A stretch of DNA of 64,000 bases from CAVVNC01 sp963750015. Its GTDB lineage: Bacteria; Desulfobacterota; Syntrophorhabdia; Syntrophorhabdales; WCHB1-27. The notes below the pieces were generated by a model, which was not told the DNA's origin, ran no database searches, and worked only from the letters and a program-made list of their open reading frames with translations. Made by a program: the position numbers and the translations under genes. The stretch spans positions 1-64,000 of the forward strand of contig CAVVPU010000053.1 in the NCBI GenBank assembly GCA_963750015.1, in the 5' to 3' direction. Positions 8,961 to 18,190 of the stretch are shown piece by piece (the stretch's first letter is position 1; each line of letters opens with the position of its first letter).

Positions 8961-10244
8961 TCAGGCTTTTGCCCGTGTCACCAGTCCCTGTATGATGTCG
9001 TTGTAATGGAGCACGCCGATCAGCCGGTCCTGAACATCGACCACCGGTATCATCCGGAAGTGGTACTTGGCGAAGAGCTCCTCCAGGTCGTCTCTTGTCG
9101 TCTCTTCTTCGGCGACGACCACAGAGGTGACCATCAGGTCACAAAGGCGCGTCCCGTCGGGCGCGAGCACCAGGTCGCGCAGATCGATGACGCCGACGAG
9201 CACCTTGTCTTCGACAACGAAGACATAGGCGACCGCATCATGGTCATAGCCCCCGGTTCTGATACGGTCCAGGGCCTCCCCGACAGTCGCTTCCTTCGGG
9301 AAAATCACGCAATCGGCAGACATAAGCTCCCGGGCCGTAATCTCCTTTTCCGAAATGATGCTTCTGATGCGCTTCGCCTCCGACTCCGGAAGGAGATCGA
9401 GGAACTTCTGGGAATCTTCGTGAGGCAGAACCGAGAAGAGGTCTGCCAGCTGGGGTATGGAGAGCTCCGAAAGAATATTCTGAGCCTTCTCTTTCCTCAG
9501 GTTGGCGATAAGCTGCCGCTTGGCCCTCGGCTCCGCGTGGGCCAGTGTCTCCGCCGCCTTCTCTGAATCGAGGGCGGCAAAGAAGGCCTCCTGTTCTTTA
9601 CCGGAGAGCATTTCGAGCACGTCGGCCAGGTCTTCACCGGGCAAATCGAGGGCGCCCTCCTTCTTCACCGAAAGGGAGACGCTGTCCGTGGTCACCGCAT
9701 CCTCTACGGAAAAGGGCTGGACGTATTTCCAGGAGATAAGGCGGTCCCTGATCCACCTCACGCTCCCCAGCCTCCACTTTCGCAAGAAACCGTTGAAGGA
9801 GGTGTCCACGTGGACGATGATCATTCGCCTCCTCGAATAGAGGAGATGGACGTCGTTCACCACCTCGACTCTGCGACCGTCCGTGTCGAGTATGGTCTTC
9901 CCCATCAAATGCTGATTAAGGAGCATCCACCCGGGCTGGTCCACGAAGGGCGGGTAAGTCTCTCCATGCTCGGGGGCAAGCACGAAGATCACATCAGGCT
10001 GAATATCTATGACCCTGTCCCACGGGATGAACTCGGTCGGCTTTCCCCATCCGTGTTCGAGGTAGATGCCGGCCGCCTCGGGATGGGGCTCGGTGAGCTG
10101 GAAGACGAGATCAGAGAGCTTACCGAGACGGTTGTCGACCTTGCCCACACAGACGGGGCGTTTGAGAAGCTCCGAGAACCAGAAGAACTGAAAATCCCGG
10201 CTCACGGTTTCCGCAGGCTTGTAATCCGGATTAGTGACGGCCAT
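8961..10244 (-). CDS. PRC-barrel/MgtE N-domain/CBS regulatory protein
   Basis: 427 residues from ATG 10244, behind GGAGGA. The first ~190 residues contain PRC-barrel-like segments (KRPVCVGKVDNRLGKLSDLVF and GKTILDTDGRRVEVVNDVHLL). A helical superhelix resembling the MgtE cytosolic N-domain follows (LADVLEMLSGKEQEAFFAALDSEKAAETLAH..), then two CBS domains to the end. There is no membrane domain, so it is a soluble sensor rather than the Mg2+ channel itself. Proteins of this build often accompany divalent metal transporters, and the divergent neighbour is a cation efflux pump 91 bp away. A role in metal homeostasis is inferred. Confidence 0.8.
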   Translation of the reverse strand: MAVTNPDYKPAETVSRDFQFFWFSELLKRPVCVGKVDNRLGKLSDLVFQLTEPHPEAAGIYLEHGWGKPTEFIPWDRVIDIQPDVIFVLAPEHGETYPPFVDQPGWMLLNQHLMGKTILDTDGRRVEVVNDVHLLYSRRRMIIVHVDTSFNGFLRKWRLGSVRWIRDRLISWKYVQPFSVEDAVTTDSVSLSVKKEGALDLPGEDLADVLEMLSGKEQEAFFAALDSEKAAETLAHAEPRAKRQLIANLRKEKAQNILSELSIPQLADLFSVLPHEDSQKFLDLLPESEAKRIRSIISEKEITARELMSADCVIFPKEATVGEALDRIRTGGYDHDAVAYVFVVEDKVLVGVIDLRDLVLAPDGTRLCDLMVTSVVVAEEETTRDDLEELFAKYHFRMIPVVDVQDRLIGVLHYNDIIQGLVTRAKA

Positions 10245-10335
10245 GAAATCCTCCGGTCTATTATACATAATGAACCCCTGATTAGGAAGCACCTTGCCAT
10301 TTGGTGTATACTAATGGACCTTTCAGGTGAACGAA

Positions 10336-11268
10336 ATGGACATAAAGCAAAAAGCCTCCATCTTCGCCGTGGTCTGCGCCCTGGGTCTCGCCGCGAGCAA
10401 GTTCTTTGTCGGGCTCATGTCGGGTTCCATGGCGGTTGTTGCTTCGGGCCTCGACAGCCTCCTCGATGTCTTCATGTCGGCCATGAACTTCCTTGCCATC
10501 AGAACGGCCGCCCAGCCTGCCGACGAAGAGCATAAGTACGGCCACGGAAAGGCCGAGGCGATTGCCGGCTCCGGTGAGGCCATAATCGTCGTGCTCACGG
10601 GCGGCTTTATCGTTTACAAGGCGATCGAGGAATTCGTAAGCGCAAAGAAGATCAACTACTCGGGAGCAGACCTTGCCGTCATGGGCCTTTCCCTGGTCTT
10701 CAGCTTCGTCATCTCCCATGTCCTCAAAACCGTAGGCCGGAAGACCGATTCGGCCGCCCTCAAGGCTGATGCCCTTCACTATACGAGCGACCTTTATTCC
10801 AACTCGGCAGCCATCGTCGCCATCATCCTCACCTATCTCACGGGAAAGCCTTTCTTCGACATACTCTTCGCCGTCATCGCGGGCCTTATCATCATGTTCC
10901 CCGCCTTTAACATACTGAAGGAAGCCGTTTCCGGACTCATGGACCAGAGCATTCCGCCCTCAGTGGAAAAGGAGATTGCATCGATCATAGACGACATGCC
11001 TTTCCCTTATGCGGGCTACCACAAGCTCCGGACCCGTTTTTCGGGGAGCAAGAAATATATCGACTTCCATCTGCTCATCTGCCGGAAGCTCCAGATAGAC
11101 GAAGCCCATGCTCTCGCTCATGAAATCGAGGACAGGATAACCGCCAGGTTCGCCACGGTCGACGCGGTAATCCACCTCGAGCCGTGCGAATACAAGTGCA
11201 GCCTCGACGAGGCCACGTGCATGGTGATCAGAATGCGGAGAGACAAACTATCCGCCCATAAACAGTAA
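10336..11268 (+). CDS. Cation diffusion facilitator (CDF) family metal efflux transporter
   Basis: 310 residues from ATG 10336 (AGGTGA upstream; an in-frame GTG three codons earlier is possible). Six membrane helices with the metal-site pairs of CDF proteins: D-S-L-L-D in helix 2 and H-Y-T-S-D in helix 5, plus the KYGHGKAEAIAGSGEA loop. The C-terminal soluble domain (from about residue 205) has the usual ferredoxin-like fold sequence and ends with a short Cys-containing tail. It exports a divalent metal such as Zn2+, Fe2+ or Mn2+ against protons. It is divergent from the CBS regulator, and the 91 bp gap must hold both promoters. Confidence 0.9.
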   Translation: MDIKQKASIFAVVCALGLAASKFFVGLMSGSMAVVASGLDSLLDVFMSAMNFLAIRTAAQPADEEHKYGHGKAEAIAGSGEAIIVVLTGGFIVYKAIEEFVSAKKINYSGADLAVMGLSLVFSFVISHVLKTVGRKTDSAALKADALHYTSDLYSNSAAIVAIILTYLTGKPFFDILFAVIAGLIIMFPAFNILKEAVSGLMDQSIPPSVEKEIASIIDDMPFPYAGYHKLRTRFSGSKKYIDFHLLICRKLQIDEAHALAHEIEDRITARFATVDAVIHLEPCEYKCSLDEATCMVIRMRRDKLSAHKQ

Positions 11269-11430
11269 TCGGCAATCGGCCGATGGCCTCGGCACTTTTC
11301 CACATAGCTGTTATTCGGGCCCGGAATCGGGTAATATATAGGCGTAGTGGGAAGACCGGGCGGAGAGGTCTCATCGATGTACGCCGGTGCACGCCGCCCT
11401 TACCACGCCAATCAAGGAGCAGACAGATAC

Positions 11431-12054
11431 GTGAAGACAAAAGAGCATGTGAAGACAAAGAGCAAAACCAGACAGTATGTGGAGTCGATCGCCATCGCCC
11501 TCGTCCTCGCCCTTTTCGTGAGAAGCTTCATGGTCGAGGCTTTCACTATCCCCTCGGGCTCTATGGAGCCCACCCTCCTCGTGGGAGACTACCTCATCGC
11601 GAGCAGACTGAGCTACGTGGTGAAGGTTCCCTTCACGGACACAGTTCTGCTCCGTCTCGGTGAGCCGCGCCGGGGCGACGTGGTGATCTTCCGGTATCCG
11701 GTCGATCCGAGCAAGGATTTTGTGAAGAGGATCATCGGTAAGGAAGGCGATACGGTGCAGGTCCGGGATAAAGTCGTCTACGTCAACGGCAAACGCATAG
11801 AGGACAGCCACGCCCACATCATGCCCGATTACCACTGGGAAGGCGATAACTTCGGCCCCGTCACGGTGCCGAAAGACTCCTACTTCGTCATGGGCGATAA
11901 CAGGGACAACTCAAGCGACAGCAGGGTCTGGGGTTTCGTCAAGACCTCCGACCTCGTGGGCAAAGCGGAGATCATATACTTCTCGAAGGACAGCAGCCCC
12001 GACAGCCTGCTCGGTTATGTAAGGTGGGAGAGACTCGGCCACCGGGTGAGGTAG
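11431..12054 (+). CDS. lepB: Signal peptidase I
   Basis: Single-anchor type I signal peptidase of 207 residues. After one N-terminal membrane helix (IAIALVLALFVRSFMVEAF) comes the catalytic Ser box IPSGSMEPTLLVGDYLIASR, the Lys box RGDVVIFRYPVDPSKDFVKRIIG and the GDNRDNSSDSRVWGFV box. It cleaves Sec and Tat signal peptides on the periplasmic side. GTG 11431 was chosen as start because AAGGAG lies upstream and the length then suits the family; ATG 11377 behind GGAGAGG is an alternative adding 18 residues. An R1 composite begins just after the stop. Confidence 0.93.
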   Translation: MKTKEHVKTKSKTRQYVESIAIALVLALFVRSFMVEAFTIPSGSMEPTLLVGDYLIASRLSYVVKVPFTDTVLLRLGEPRRGDVVIFRYPVDPSKDFVKRIIGKEGDTVQVRDKVVYVNGKRIEDSHAHIMPDYHWEGDNFGPVTVPKDSYFVMGDNRDNSSDSRVWGFVKTSDLVGKAEIIYFSKDSSPDSLLGYVRWERLGHRVR

Positions 12055-12071
12055 TGAGAGGAACAGAGCAC

Positions 12072-12434
12072 AGGCAAGGCACAAGCAAAGGCAAGGCAAA
12101 GGCACAAGCAAAGGCAAAGGCATTAGGAAGGGGAAAGTCATGCCCGTGGGACGCGTATGGCACCCATTCCTCTCGCACAAAGGCTCCGCTCCCGACCATC
12201 GTAAGGCTCCGGTTCGCTTGATGTGCGCGGTGGCGCACGAGCAAAGAAGTCCGAGCACGCACATCATCCCTTCGGGACCGCTCTCCTTAAGCCAACGGTG
12301 GTTAACGGTCGCTCCGCAATATGTGCGGGAGGAACGGGTGCCATACGCTTATGGGATTACCAGGGAGGAATGCCTGTGCGCTGGAGGGGAAGAAAGGAAG
12401 GGAGGGGGTGTCAGGGCGGCCTCTTCGGGCCGCC
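12072..12434. repeat. R1 composite repeat, copy B (inverted-repeat element 12153-12348)
   Basis: Same modules as copy A in the opposite orientation: GCAAAGGC-type tract (12072-12122), a 196 bp inverted-repeat element with 27 bp arms (12153-12179 and 12322-12348, two arm differences), spacer, then a GGCGGCC/GGCCGCC hairpin at 12415-12434. It follows the lepB stop codon by less than 20 bp. The hairpin is succeeded by CTTATCCAGTAGGTGCCGGTGTG, which resembles the start of R2. Confidence 0.85.
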
Positions 12435-12509
12435 GGACTTATCCAGTAGGTGCCGGTGTGCAACCCTTTCTTGAGAGCCGGAACCTGGAAAGATCGACGG
12501 ACGAGGGAC

Positions 12510-12890
12510 GAGAAAAGACATCCCGAAACTCGAATCGCGAATCGCGAAAGTTAACGACAAAAGAGCGACCGACCCCCTCACCCTACCCTCTCCCCTCACC
12601 GAGGGCGAGGGAAAAAAGAGCATGTTGCCCTTGGCGGCCTCAAGGGACGCCGCCCTTATTCAATTGGTGTTGGTGTGTACATCCTATGAGGGCCGGAGCC
12701 GCGGACCAAAGGATACGGCGACCCGTGTCATCGGGCGGTCGCATGAAGGGGATGCGTCATAGGTGGATGAGATTTGAGCCTTATCGGCCGCAGGCGTACT
12801 TTCGTACGCCGGAGGGCATACGGCGAAAAGATCGCCGCATAGGGCGTATTCCCTTCATGCGACCGGCCACACCTCGTGCCTTCATATGCC
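12510..12890. repeat. R2 repeat, copy b (hairpin core 12737-12864)
   Basis: A leader segment (ACTCGAATCGCGAATCGCG and a CCCTCACCCTACCCTCTCCC stretch), shared with 57837-57925, precedes the R2 body starting with GGCGGCC at 12633 and CTTATTCAATTGGTG. The core pairs GGTCGCATGAAGGG (12737-12750) perfectly with CCCTTCATGCGACC (12851-12864), and an inner hairpin pairs GCGTAC with GTACGC. It lies upstream of the MFS gene at 13146, about 250 bp away. Confidence 0.85.
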
Positions 12891-13145
12891 CTTGCCTCTG
12901 TATTTTGCCTCTCGCCCCTTTGTCCCTTCGCCCATAGAGCCCCTTCGCCTCGTCCTGGACGAATTATAACGGGTTGATACCCGAGCTATATATGCACCCG
13001 AGCAGGATCAGCCCCGCATTGACGGCCTTTGTTCTTGCATTGTGCCCTGTTATCGTGTTAATCCCTATTATCGAGATATCGGTATTCCAAGCACCCAAGC
13101 CCGATCGCCGATCCTCTTCACTTTTCCTCATACTCGGGAGGCTTT

Positions 13146-14384
13146 TTGAATAAGATAAAGGGCTCGCCTTTCTTCAGCAGGATCAGGAAGATCGATCCTA
13201 CCATTCTGTCGCTGACTATCGGTCATGGATTCACCGATTGGTATCTGGGCACCTTAACCGTCATTATCCCCTATCTCGCCATTGACATGGGGCTCAACTA
13301 CAGCCAGGTGGGGTTCCTCATGGGCTGGAACTCCTTTTCCAGCTTCTTCGTGAACCTGCCGGGCGGCTTCATCGTCGACACCATAGGCCAAACCAGGCTA
13401 CTTCTGGGACTGGCCCTGCTCCTTACCGGTCTGCCCTATATGTGCCTCGCCTTCGCCGTCAACTACCTGACGGCTATGATCGTGGTGACCTTCACGGGGA
13501 TAGGTGCGAACCTGTGGCACCCGGCAGCTTTCTCTTTCCTCGCCAAACGCTATCCGGACCGGAAAGGCTTCGCCATGGCCGTCCATATCCTCGGAGGCAA
13601 CCTCGGGACCACCCTGGCCCCTCTGGCCCTCGGCTTTGCCCTCACCTACACTGCATGGCGGCATGTGCTGGTCCTCAACTTTCTGCCCGGTCTCATCATG
13701 ACAATCGTCTTGTGGAAGCTCCTCGCCAAGACGGGGGACGTCATGGCCAAAGCCAAGGGGAAGCAGCTTTCGGTCGCCCAATATTGGACAGCCGCAAAAA
13801 CCATGTTCCGGAACAGGCATATCCTCCTTCTCTGTGTGCTGGCCGGTATGCGAACCATGACGCAGTCGGGGCTCTTCACGTTTCTTCCCCTCTACCTGGT
13901 CCACGACCTGAAATACTCCCCTGCCCTTCTCGGAATCTATCTCACCGTTATCCGGGGAGTCGGCACTTTGGCCGCTCCCGTAATGGGAAAGATCTCGGAC
14001 TCGAGGGGAAGGCGTCCGGTGCTTACCATGGGACTTACGGTGACGAGCCTGCTTCTGGTGGCCCTGGTCGTGCTTAAGCTCCATTACCTGTTCATCGCCG
14101 TTCTGGCGATTCTCTGTTTCTTCCTCTTTTCCTTATCGCCGGTCATGCTTGCGTGGATGACGGACCTGGCGCCGAAAAACATGGAAGGCACGACAGTGAG
14201 CGCCCTCTTCGGTATCCAATCGCTCTTTGCGGGGCTTGCGCCTCCGGCGTGCGGCCTCATTGCCGACCGCTACGGACTCCTCTACACCTTCTATTTCCTG
14301 GCAGCCACGGTCTTCGCGGCGAACTTCCTGGTCTATCTGATACCGGAAAAGGCGGTTGAGGAGGAAGCTGCCTTGGCAAGTTAA
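13146..14384 (+). CDS. MFS transporter resembling fosmidomycin-resistance (Fsr) exporters
   Basis: 412 residues and about 12 membrane helices. Start is a TTG at 13146 with a clear GGGAGG just upstream; no better ATG exists before the first helix. The N-terminal 'TIGHGFTDWYLGTLTVIIPYLA' (H-G-x-x-D/H-x-Y motif) and GFLMGWNSFSSF resemble Fsr-type exporters. The helix 2-3 loop GGFIVDTIGQTR and the helix 8-9 loop MGKISDSRGRRPVLT are MFS motifs. Likely a drug or metabolite exporter of the inner membrane; substrate not predictable. Confidence 0.82.
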   Translation: MNKIKGSPFFSRIRKIDPTILSLTIGHGFTDWYLGTLTVIIPYLAIDMGLNYSQVGFLMGWNSFSSFFVNLPGGFIVDTIGQTRLLLGLALLLTGLPYMCLAFAVNYLTAMIVVTFTGIGANLWHPAAFSFLAKRYPDRKGFAMAVHILGGNLGTTLAPLALGFALTYTAWRHVLVLNFLPGLIMTIVLWKLLAKTGDVMAKAKGKQLSVAQYWTAAKTMFRNRHILLLCVLAGMRTMTQSGLFTFLPLYLVHDLKYSPALLGIYLTVIRGVGTLAAPVMGKISDSRGRRPVLTMGLTVTSLLLVALVVLKLHYLFIAVLAILCFFLFSLSPVMLAWMTDLAPKNMEGTTVSALFGIQSLFAGLAPPACGLIADRYGLLYTFYFLAATVFAANFLVYLIPEKAVEEEAALAS

Positions 14385-14457
14385 CCCTCCGTCACATCGG
14401 GTTTGCTCTTGAAGTCCGGTCGGTTTCTTGTTGATAGGTAAGAGGGAGGGAAAAATG

Positions 14458-14531
<74 letters not shown>

Positions 14532-14737
14532 ATCTTCTATGGCATAGAGTATACACAAAACAGCGAAAAAACTGTAGTGGATTCTGGACTCTCCCGCATA
14601 AATCATGGGGCATGAAAGGGTTTACGGGGGTCTTTACGCGATCGATGCCGGATGTCCACCGGGGCTCGCGCCCGTGTAAAATCAGTTGACACCGGAGGGC
14701 AACGCTGTTACCTTTAGAAAAACTTATGGAGGGGAGT

Positions 14738-14953
14738 ATGTCGTTGGATGGCAGGGTCGCAAGGGTGACGGAAGTCATCGCAGGGTCGCCGAAGAGCTTT
14801 GATGACGCAGTCATGGTGGGTTTCAAAAGGGCCACAAAGACGCTCAGGGGCATCACCGGCCTTAAGGTCAAGGACTGGCGGGCAAAGGTGGAAGACGGCA
14901 AGATCATCGAGTACAGGGTAACTCTGGAAGTGCTCTTCGTCCTGGAGAGCTAG
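14738..14953 (+). CDS. Dodecin family flavin-binding protein
   Basis: 71 residues from ATG 14738 behind GGAGGGG. The sequence RVARVTEVIAGSPKSFDDAVMVGF followed by ATKTLRGITGLKVKDW is the standard dodecin pattern (V-x-E-I/V-x-G-x-S-x-x-S-x-x-D-A, then G-x-x-x-x-x-V). Dodecins are small beta-alpha-beta-beta proteins that form 12-mers storing riboflavin or FMN and buffering free flavin. Length and motif fit fully. Its stop codon overlaps the stop of the convergent glycosyltransferase gene (CTAG, 14950-14953). Confidence 0.93.
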   Translation: MSLDGRVARVTEVIAGSPKSFDDAVMVGFKRATKTLRGITGLKVKDWRAKVEDGKIIEYRVTLEVLFVLES

Positions 14954-15885
14954 AGCCGGAGGCCGGCATTATCCGGGCAGCCGCGCAGATGCCAGGCGAT
15001 AAGCCTGAAGTAGTAGTTGTACTTCCGCCTCATCGACCTATCCAACAAAAGAAAAGGAAGTAGAGTGACGGGGAGCAGGAAAAGGAGCGCCTTCCCTGCC
15101 CTGATTGCCACAAAAGTCCGGTAGTAGATCCTCGACCGATACTTTTTGAGAAACTTATAGAGGGATATGGAATACTCTATCCTCCCTGCGACCCAGGACT
15201 TTCGTATCGTCTTACCCTGAAGGTGTATGAGGCGGGCGCCGGGAAAAAAGACCACACCAAAGCCCTTCCTGCCCGCCCGGAGACAGAAATCGGTCTCTTC
15301 GAGATAGAAAAAGAACCTCTCGTCGAAGCCGTCGAGGCTATCCAGGACCGATCTACGCACGAGCATTGCCGCACCGATCAGGGATTCCACCTGAATTGGA
15401 TCGGAAACACCCCTTCCCTTCGTCCTGAACCCGCCGGGAAGAAGCCTTTCGAGCAAGGAACGGGGAAGCAGCTCGAGGGCGAGGGAGGGCGTCAGGGCAA
15501 AGGAACGCTGGGGCCGCAGGTCCTCGTAGACGAGCTGGGGCCCGACTATGCCTACCCTATCCTCCCGGGCCACGTAGTCGAGCATCTTGGACAACTCTCC
15601 CGGAATAAGGCGGGTGTCCGAGTTAAGAAGAAGAACGAATTCGCCTGTCGAGCGCCGGTATCCCAGATTCACTGCCGCCGCGAAACCCCTGTTCTCCTCG
15701 TTTCTGACGAGGTGAACCCCCGGGAACCTCGGGGCCAGCATAGCGTCCGTCCCGTCCGTCGACCCGTTGTCCACGACGACGATCTCCGTATCATGCTTTG
15801 AAAGCGACGAGTCGGCCTCGATGGACGCCAGAAGCGATTGAAGAAGGTCCCTGTTGTTCCGGGCTATAATGATGATAGAAAGCAC
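14950..15885 (-). CDS. Family 2 glycosyltransferase (rhamnosyltransferase-like)
   Basis: 311 residues from GTG 15885. The start was chosen because the GT-A fold begins right there (LSIIIIARNNRDLLQSLLASI); no strong ribosome site is visible, and the frame is open upstream into the aminotransferase gene. Motifs: EIVVVDNGSTDGT for nucleotide-sugar binding, FVLLLNSDTRLIPG (DxD-like N-S-D), and GFDERFFFYLEETDFCLRAGRKG, typical of WbbL-like rhamnosyltransferases. A membrane segment near the C-terminus (AGKALLFLLPVTLLPFLLL) suggests inner-membrane association. Probably adds a sugar to cell envelope polysaccharide; donor and acceptor unknown. Confidence 0.85.
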   Translation of the reverse strand: MLSIIIIARNNRDLLQSLLASIEADSSLSKHDTEIVVVDNGSTDGTDAMLAPRFPGVHLVRNEENRGFAAAVNLGYRRSTGEFVLLLNSDTRLIPGELSKMLDYVAREDRVGIVGPQLVYEDLRPQRSFALTPSLALELLPRSLLERLLPGGFRTKGRGVSDPIQVESLIGAAMLVRRSVLDSLDGFDERFFFYLEETDFCLRAGRKGFGVVFFPGARLIHLQGKTIRKSWVAGRIEYSISLYKFLKKYRSRIYYRTFVAIRAGKALLFLLPVTLLPFLLLDRSMRRKYNYYFRLIAWHLRGCPDNAGLRL

Positions 15886-15940
15886 GCACTTATAGTAGCT
15901 TAAGGAGCTTAAGGAGCGCAAGAGCCGGGCCGGCTTAAGT

Positions 15941-17038
15941 TCAGACCATACTGTTGAGAATCTCGATGCCTTTGACGATCGCTTCCTCGCCCGCAGCGAA
16001 GGATATGCGAAAATGGGTCGCCTTCCTGGAAAAGACACTCCCCGGTATGATGAAGAGCCGATTTTTGATGGCCCGCTCTACGAAAGCGTCACCATCCCCA
16101 CCCGGTGCCTCGGGAAAGGCATAATAGGCTCCCAAGGGCTTTGCAAGACGGAACTTGTCTTTGAGACCGTCATAGATAAGGTCCCTTTTCCCGACGAAAG
16201 TCTCAATGAGGGGCTTCGTGTCAAAATCGAGGGCAAGGAGGGCGGCCTTCTGGGCGATCGAATTGACGCTCGAGAAGACATACTGCTGCATGGTGACCAT
16301 GCTGTCGATAATCTCCTTGGGGCCCGCCACGTACCCCAGACGCCACCCCGTCATGCCCCAATTCTTGGAAAATCCTCCGAAGGTCAGGGTGTTCTCGTAG
16401 AGCTGCCCCAGGTAAGTCCGGGGCTCCTGTGGATCGAAGACGAAGTGGTCGTAGATATCGTCGGAGAAGACGAGGACGTTCTTCTCCCTTGCCACACGCG
16501 CCACCATGGCAAGCTCCTCCCCCGAATTGACGGCTCCGGTGGGATTGTTGGGGCTGTTGATGAGGATGGCCCTCGTCCTCTCGGAAAAGGCTGCCCTCAG
16601 ATCGTCTTCACGCAGGGTGAAATCGGGATAGGTATCGAAGAAGACCGGCTTGCCGCCGAGAAGAAGGATCTGATACTCGTAGAGGACGAAGTAGGGGTCC
16701 GGGATTATTATCTCGTCACCGGGGTTGAGAGTGACCAAAAGAGAGAGAAGGAGACCCCCCGTGACCCCCGGCGTCACGATCACGTCTTCGCACATGATCC
16801 CTTTGTTATGGAGATAATGGAGTATTTTTTCGCGAAGCTCGGGGAGCCCGCCCGAAGGGGTGTACTTATTGAAGCCCTTTCTTATCCACCTAATGCCTTC
16901 TTCCTTGATCGACTCGGGTATGTCGAAATCGGGCTCGCCCAGGCTCAGATCGACGGGGTCTTTCACGGTCCTCGCCAGATCGAATATCTTCCTCACCCCG
17001 GACGGCCGTATGTTTTGCACTCTATCGGAAAGCCACAT
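15941..17038 (-). CDS. PLP-dependent class I/II aminotransferase (aspartate aminotransferase-like)
   Basis: 365 residues from ATG 17038 behind GAGGAG. Family marks: DLSLGEPDFDIPESI near the N-terminus, INSPNNPTGAV, DDIYDHFVF, and the PLP-lysine segment GGFSKNWGMTGWRLGY, with a final RISFAAGEEAI carrying the substrate-carboxylate Arg. It transfers an amino group between an amino acid and a 2-oxoacid in the cytoplasm. The gene is 55 bp upstream of the glycosyltransferase in the same direction, so they may be cotranscribed, with no obvious functional link. Substrate preference is not determinable here. Confidence 0.9.
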   Translation of the reverse strand: MWLSDRVQNIRPSGVRKIFDLARTVKDPVDLSLGEPDFDIPESIKEEGIRWIRKGFNKYTPSGGLPELREKILHYLHNKGIMCEDVIVTPGVTGGLLLSLLVTLNPGDEIIIPDPYFVLYEYQILLLGGKPVFFDTYPDFTLREDDLRAAFSERTRAILINSPNNPTGAVNSGEELAMVARVAREKNVLVFSDDIYDHFVFDPQEPRTYLGQLYENTLTFGGFSKNWGMTGWRLGYVAGPKEIIDSMVTMQQYVFSSVNSIAQKAALLALDFDTKPLIETFVGKRDLIYDGLKDKFRLAKPLGAYYAFPEAPGGDGDAFVERAIKNRLFIIPGSVFSRKATHFRISFAAGEEAIVKGIEILNSMV

Positions 17039-17150
17039 AACTCCTCACTCAATGTCTCGCGTAGCGTTTAGCCTAATCCGTATAAGCAGCAGAATCCAGA
17101 AAAAAATGTAGACAGGGAAAATTGGTGGCTGCCCTGCGCTTCTTCTTTTC

Positions 17151-17657
17151 TCATGCACCTTTTCTTTCAAAAAGGTCCATGTTTCTGTTGATGTACTGAA
17201 TGTGTTTGTCGAAGTGTTGGGTATAGATCGACAGTATCATCCTAAGATTGATTCGCCCGAAATCCGGGTGCTGAATGCCATAAGTCGTCATCTCCTCATC
17301 GGTCATGGTGGAGACGTGCCGAAGCGTTATGCTTCTCAGAAGCCTTATGATCTCCAAGGAGTCATCGATATCTTGGGAAGAATACCCGAGCAGGCTGTTG
17401 CTTGCGTCAACCTCTCCACCTCCGAGCCTGAGGTCTACCCCGGGCTCGGCGACCGCGTTTCTATACCGGATGAAGGCCCTGATCTCCACATCCATCAAAT
17501 GGGCCAAATGCTCCCTTATAGACCACGCCTCTTGGAGGTCGGGGACAAAATCGACTGCGCCCGGGGGCAAGGCCTCTATCATTCCTTTGAGCCTTGGCCA
17601 GTCACTCTCGTATTTTGCCAAGAGATGTTTTCTGTCGGTTAATTCAAAAAAATCCAT
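17151..17657 (-). CDS. DinB/YfiT-like four-helix metal-binding protein
   Basis: 168 residues from ATG 17657, placed by GGAGG 7 nt upstream (a longer frame to 17696 lacks a ribosome site). The pattern fits the DinB superfamily: an N-terminal helix, WSIREHLAHLMDVEIRAF with the first His, and TQHFDKHIQYINRNMDLF with the later His pair. These bundles bind a divalent metal and act in thiol transfer or remain uncharacterised. No specific role can be given. Confidence 0.8.
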   Translation of the reverse strand: MDFFELTDRKHLLAKYESDWPRLKGMIEALPPGAVDFVPDLQEAWSIREHLAHLMDVEIRAFIRYRNAVAEPGVDLRLGGGEVDASNSLLGYSSQDIDDSLEIIRLLRSITLRHVSTMTDEEMTTYGIQHPDFGRINLRMILSIYTQHFDKHIQYINRNMDLFERKGA

Positions 17658-17762
17658 CGTTGAACCTCCGACCGCGCAGGTCTGTTCTTGCCGCATAACG
17701 TGGAGTTCGCCCGCGCCGCGTCCTTCTCATCCTGCTGGGCGGAAGGCATTGTTCGCTCTAAT

Positions 17763-17990
17763 TCACAGTAGTTTTTCAAATTCGTCAACACCCAGCCTTG
17801 CCTGCTTCAGGATGTGCGAAAGCGTGGAACGCTTCAGTGGCCGATGGGCCGGAAGCGTTAGCTTGAGGACTTCGGCAGCAGTTCGTTTCTGAAGGCGCAC
17901 GTGGCTTCCTTTCTGCCTTACCACAACCCATCCATCTCGCTGTAATGCTCGAATAATCTGGTCGTACGGCAGGCTCGGGACTTTGGTCAT
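17763..17990 (-). CDS. hicA: HicA-family toxin
   Basis: 75-residue HicA/YcfA-like protein. The dsRBD-like fold is visible as LPYDQIIRALQRDGWVVVRQKGSHVRLQK followed by LTLPAHRPLKRSTLSHILKQARL. The G-S-H motif holds the catalytic His of HicA mRNA interferases. Its ATG overlaps the end of the upstream hicB frame by 4 nt (ATGA), so the two are translationally coupled. Activity would be ribosome-independent mRNA cleavage, neutralised by HicB. Confidence 0.92.
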   Translation of the reverse strand: MTKVPSLPYDQIIRALQRDGWVVVRQKGSHVRLQKRTAAEVLKLTLPAHRPLKRSTLSHILKQARLGVDEFEKLL

Positions 17991-18190
17991 ACCGCCAATT
18001 CGACTGTCTCGGCATTCGGTGCGAGAATTTGGTCGTCCTCGACGGGTTCAAGATAAAGTTCGATGGCTTCCCGTATGTTTTTCAAAGCATCTTCTTTGGT
18101 CTCCCCTTCGCTGATGCAGCCGGGCAGCGAAGGAGCGATAGCCGTGTAGCCGCCCTCCTCGCTCGGTTCCAATACGATCCTTAGCCTCAT
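17987..18190 (-). CDS. hicB: HicB-family antitoxin
   Basis: 67 residues from ATG 18190 behind GAGGTGA. Sequence MRLRIVLEPSEEGGYTAIAPSLPGCISEGETKEDALKNIREAIELYLE is the partial RNase H-like fold of HicB. There is no separate C-terminal DNA-binding (HTH or RHH) domain, so this is the short form in which autoregulation may be weak or need other factors. It precedes hicA; in this order the antitoxin is made first. Together they form a type II toxin-antitoxin module. Confidence 0.92.
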   Translation of the reverse strand: MRLRIVLEPSEEGGYTAIAPSLPGCISEGETKEDALKNIREAIELYLEPVEDDQILAPNAETVELAV

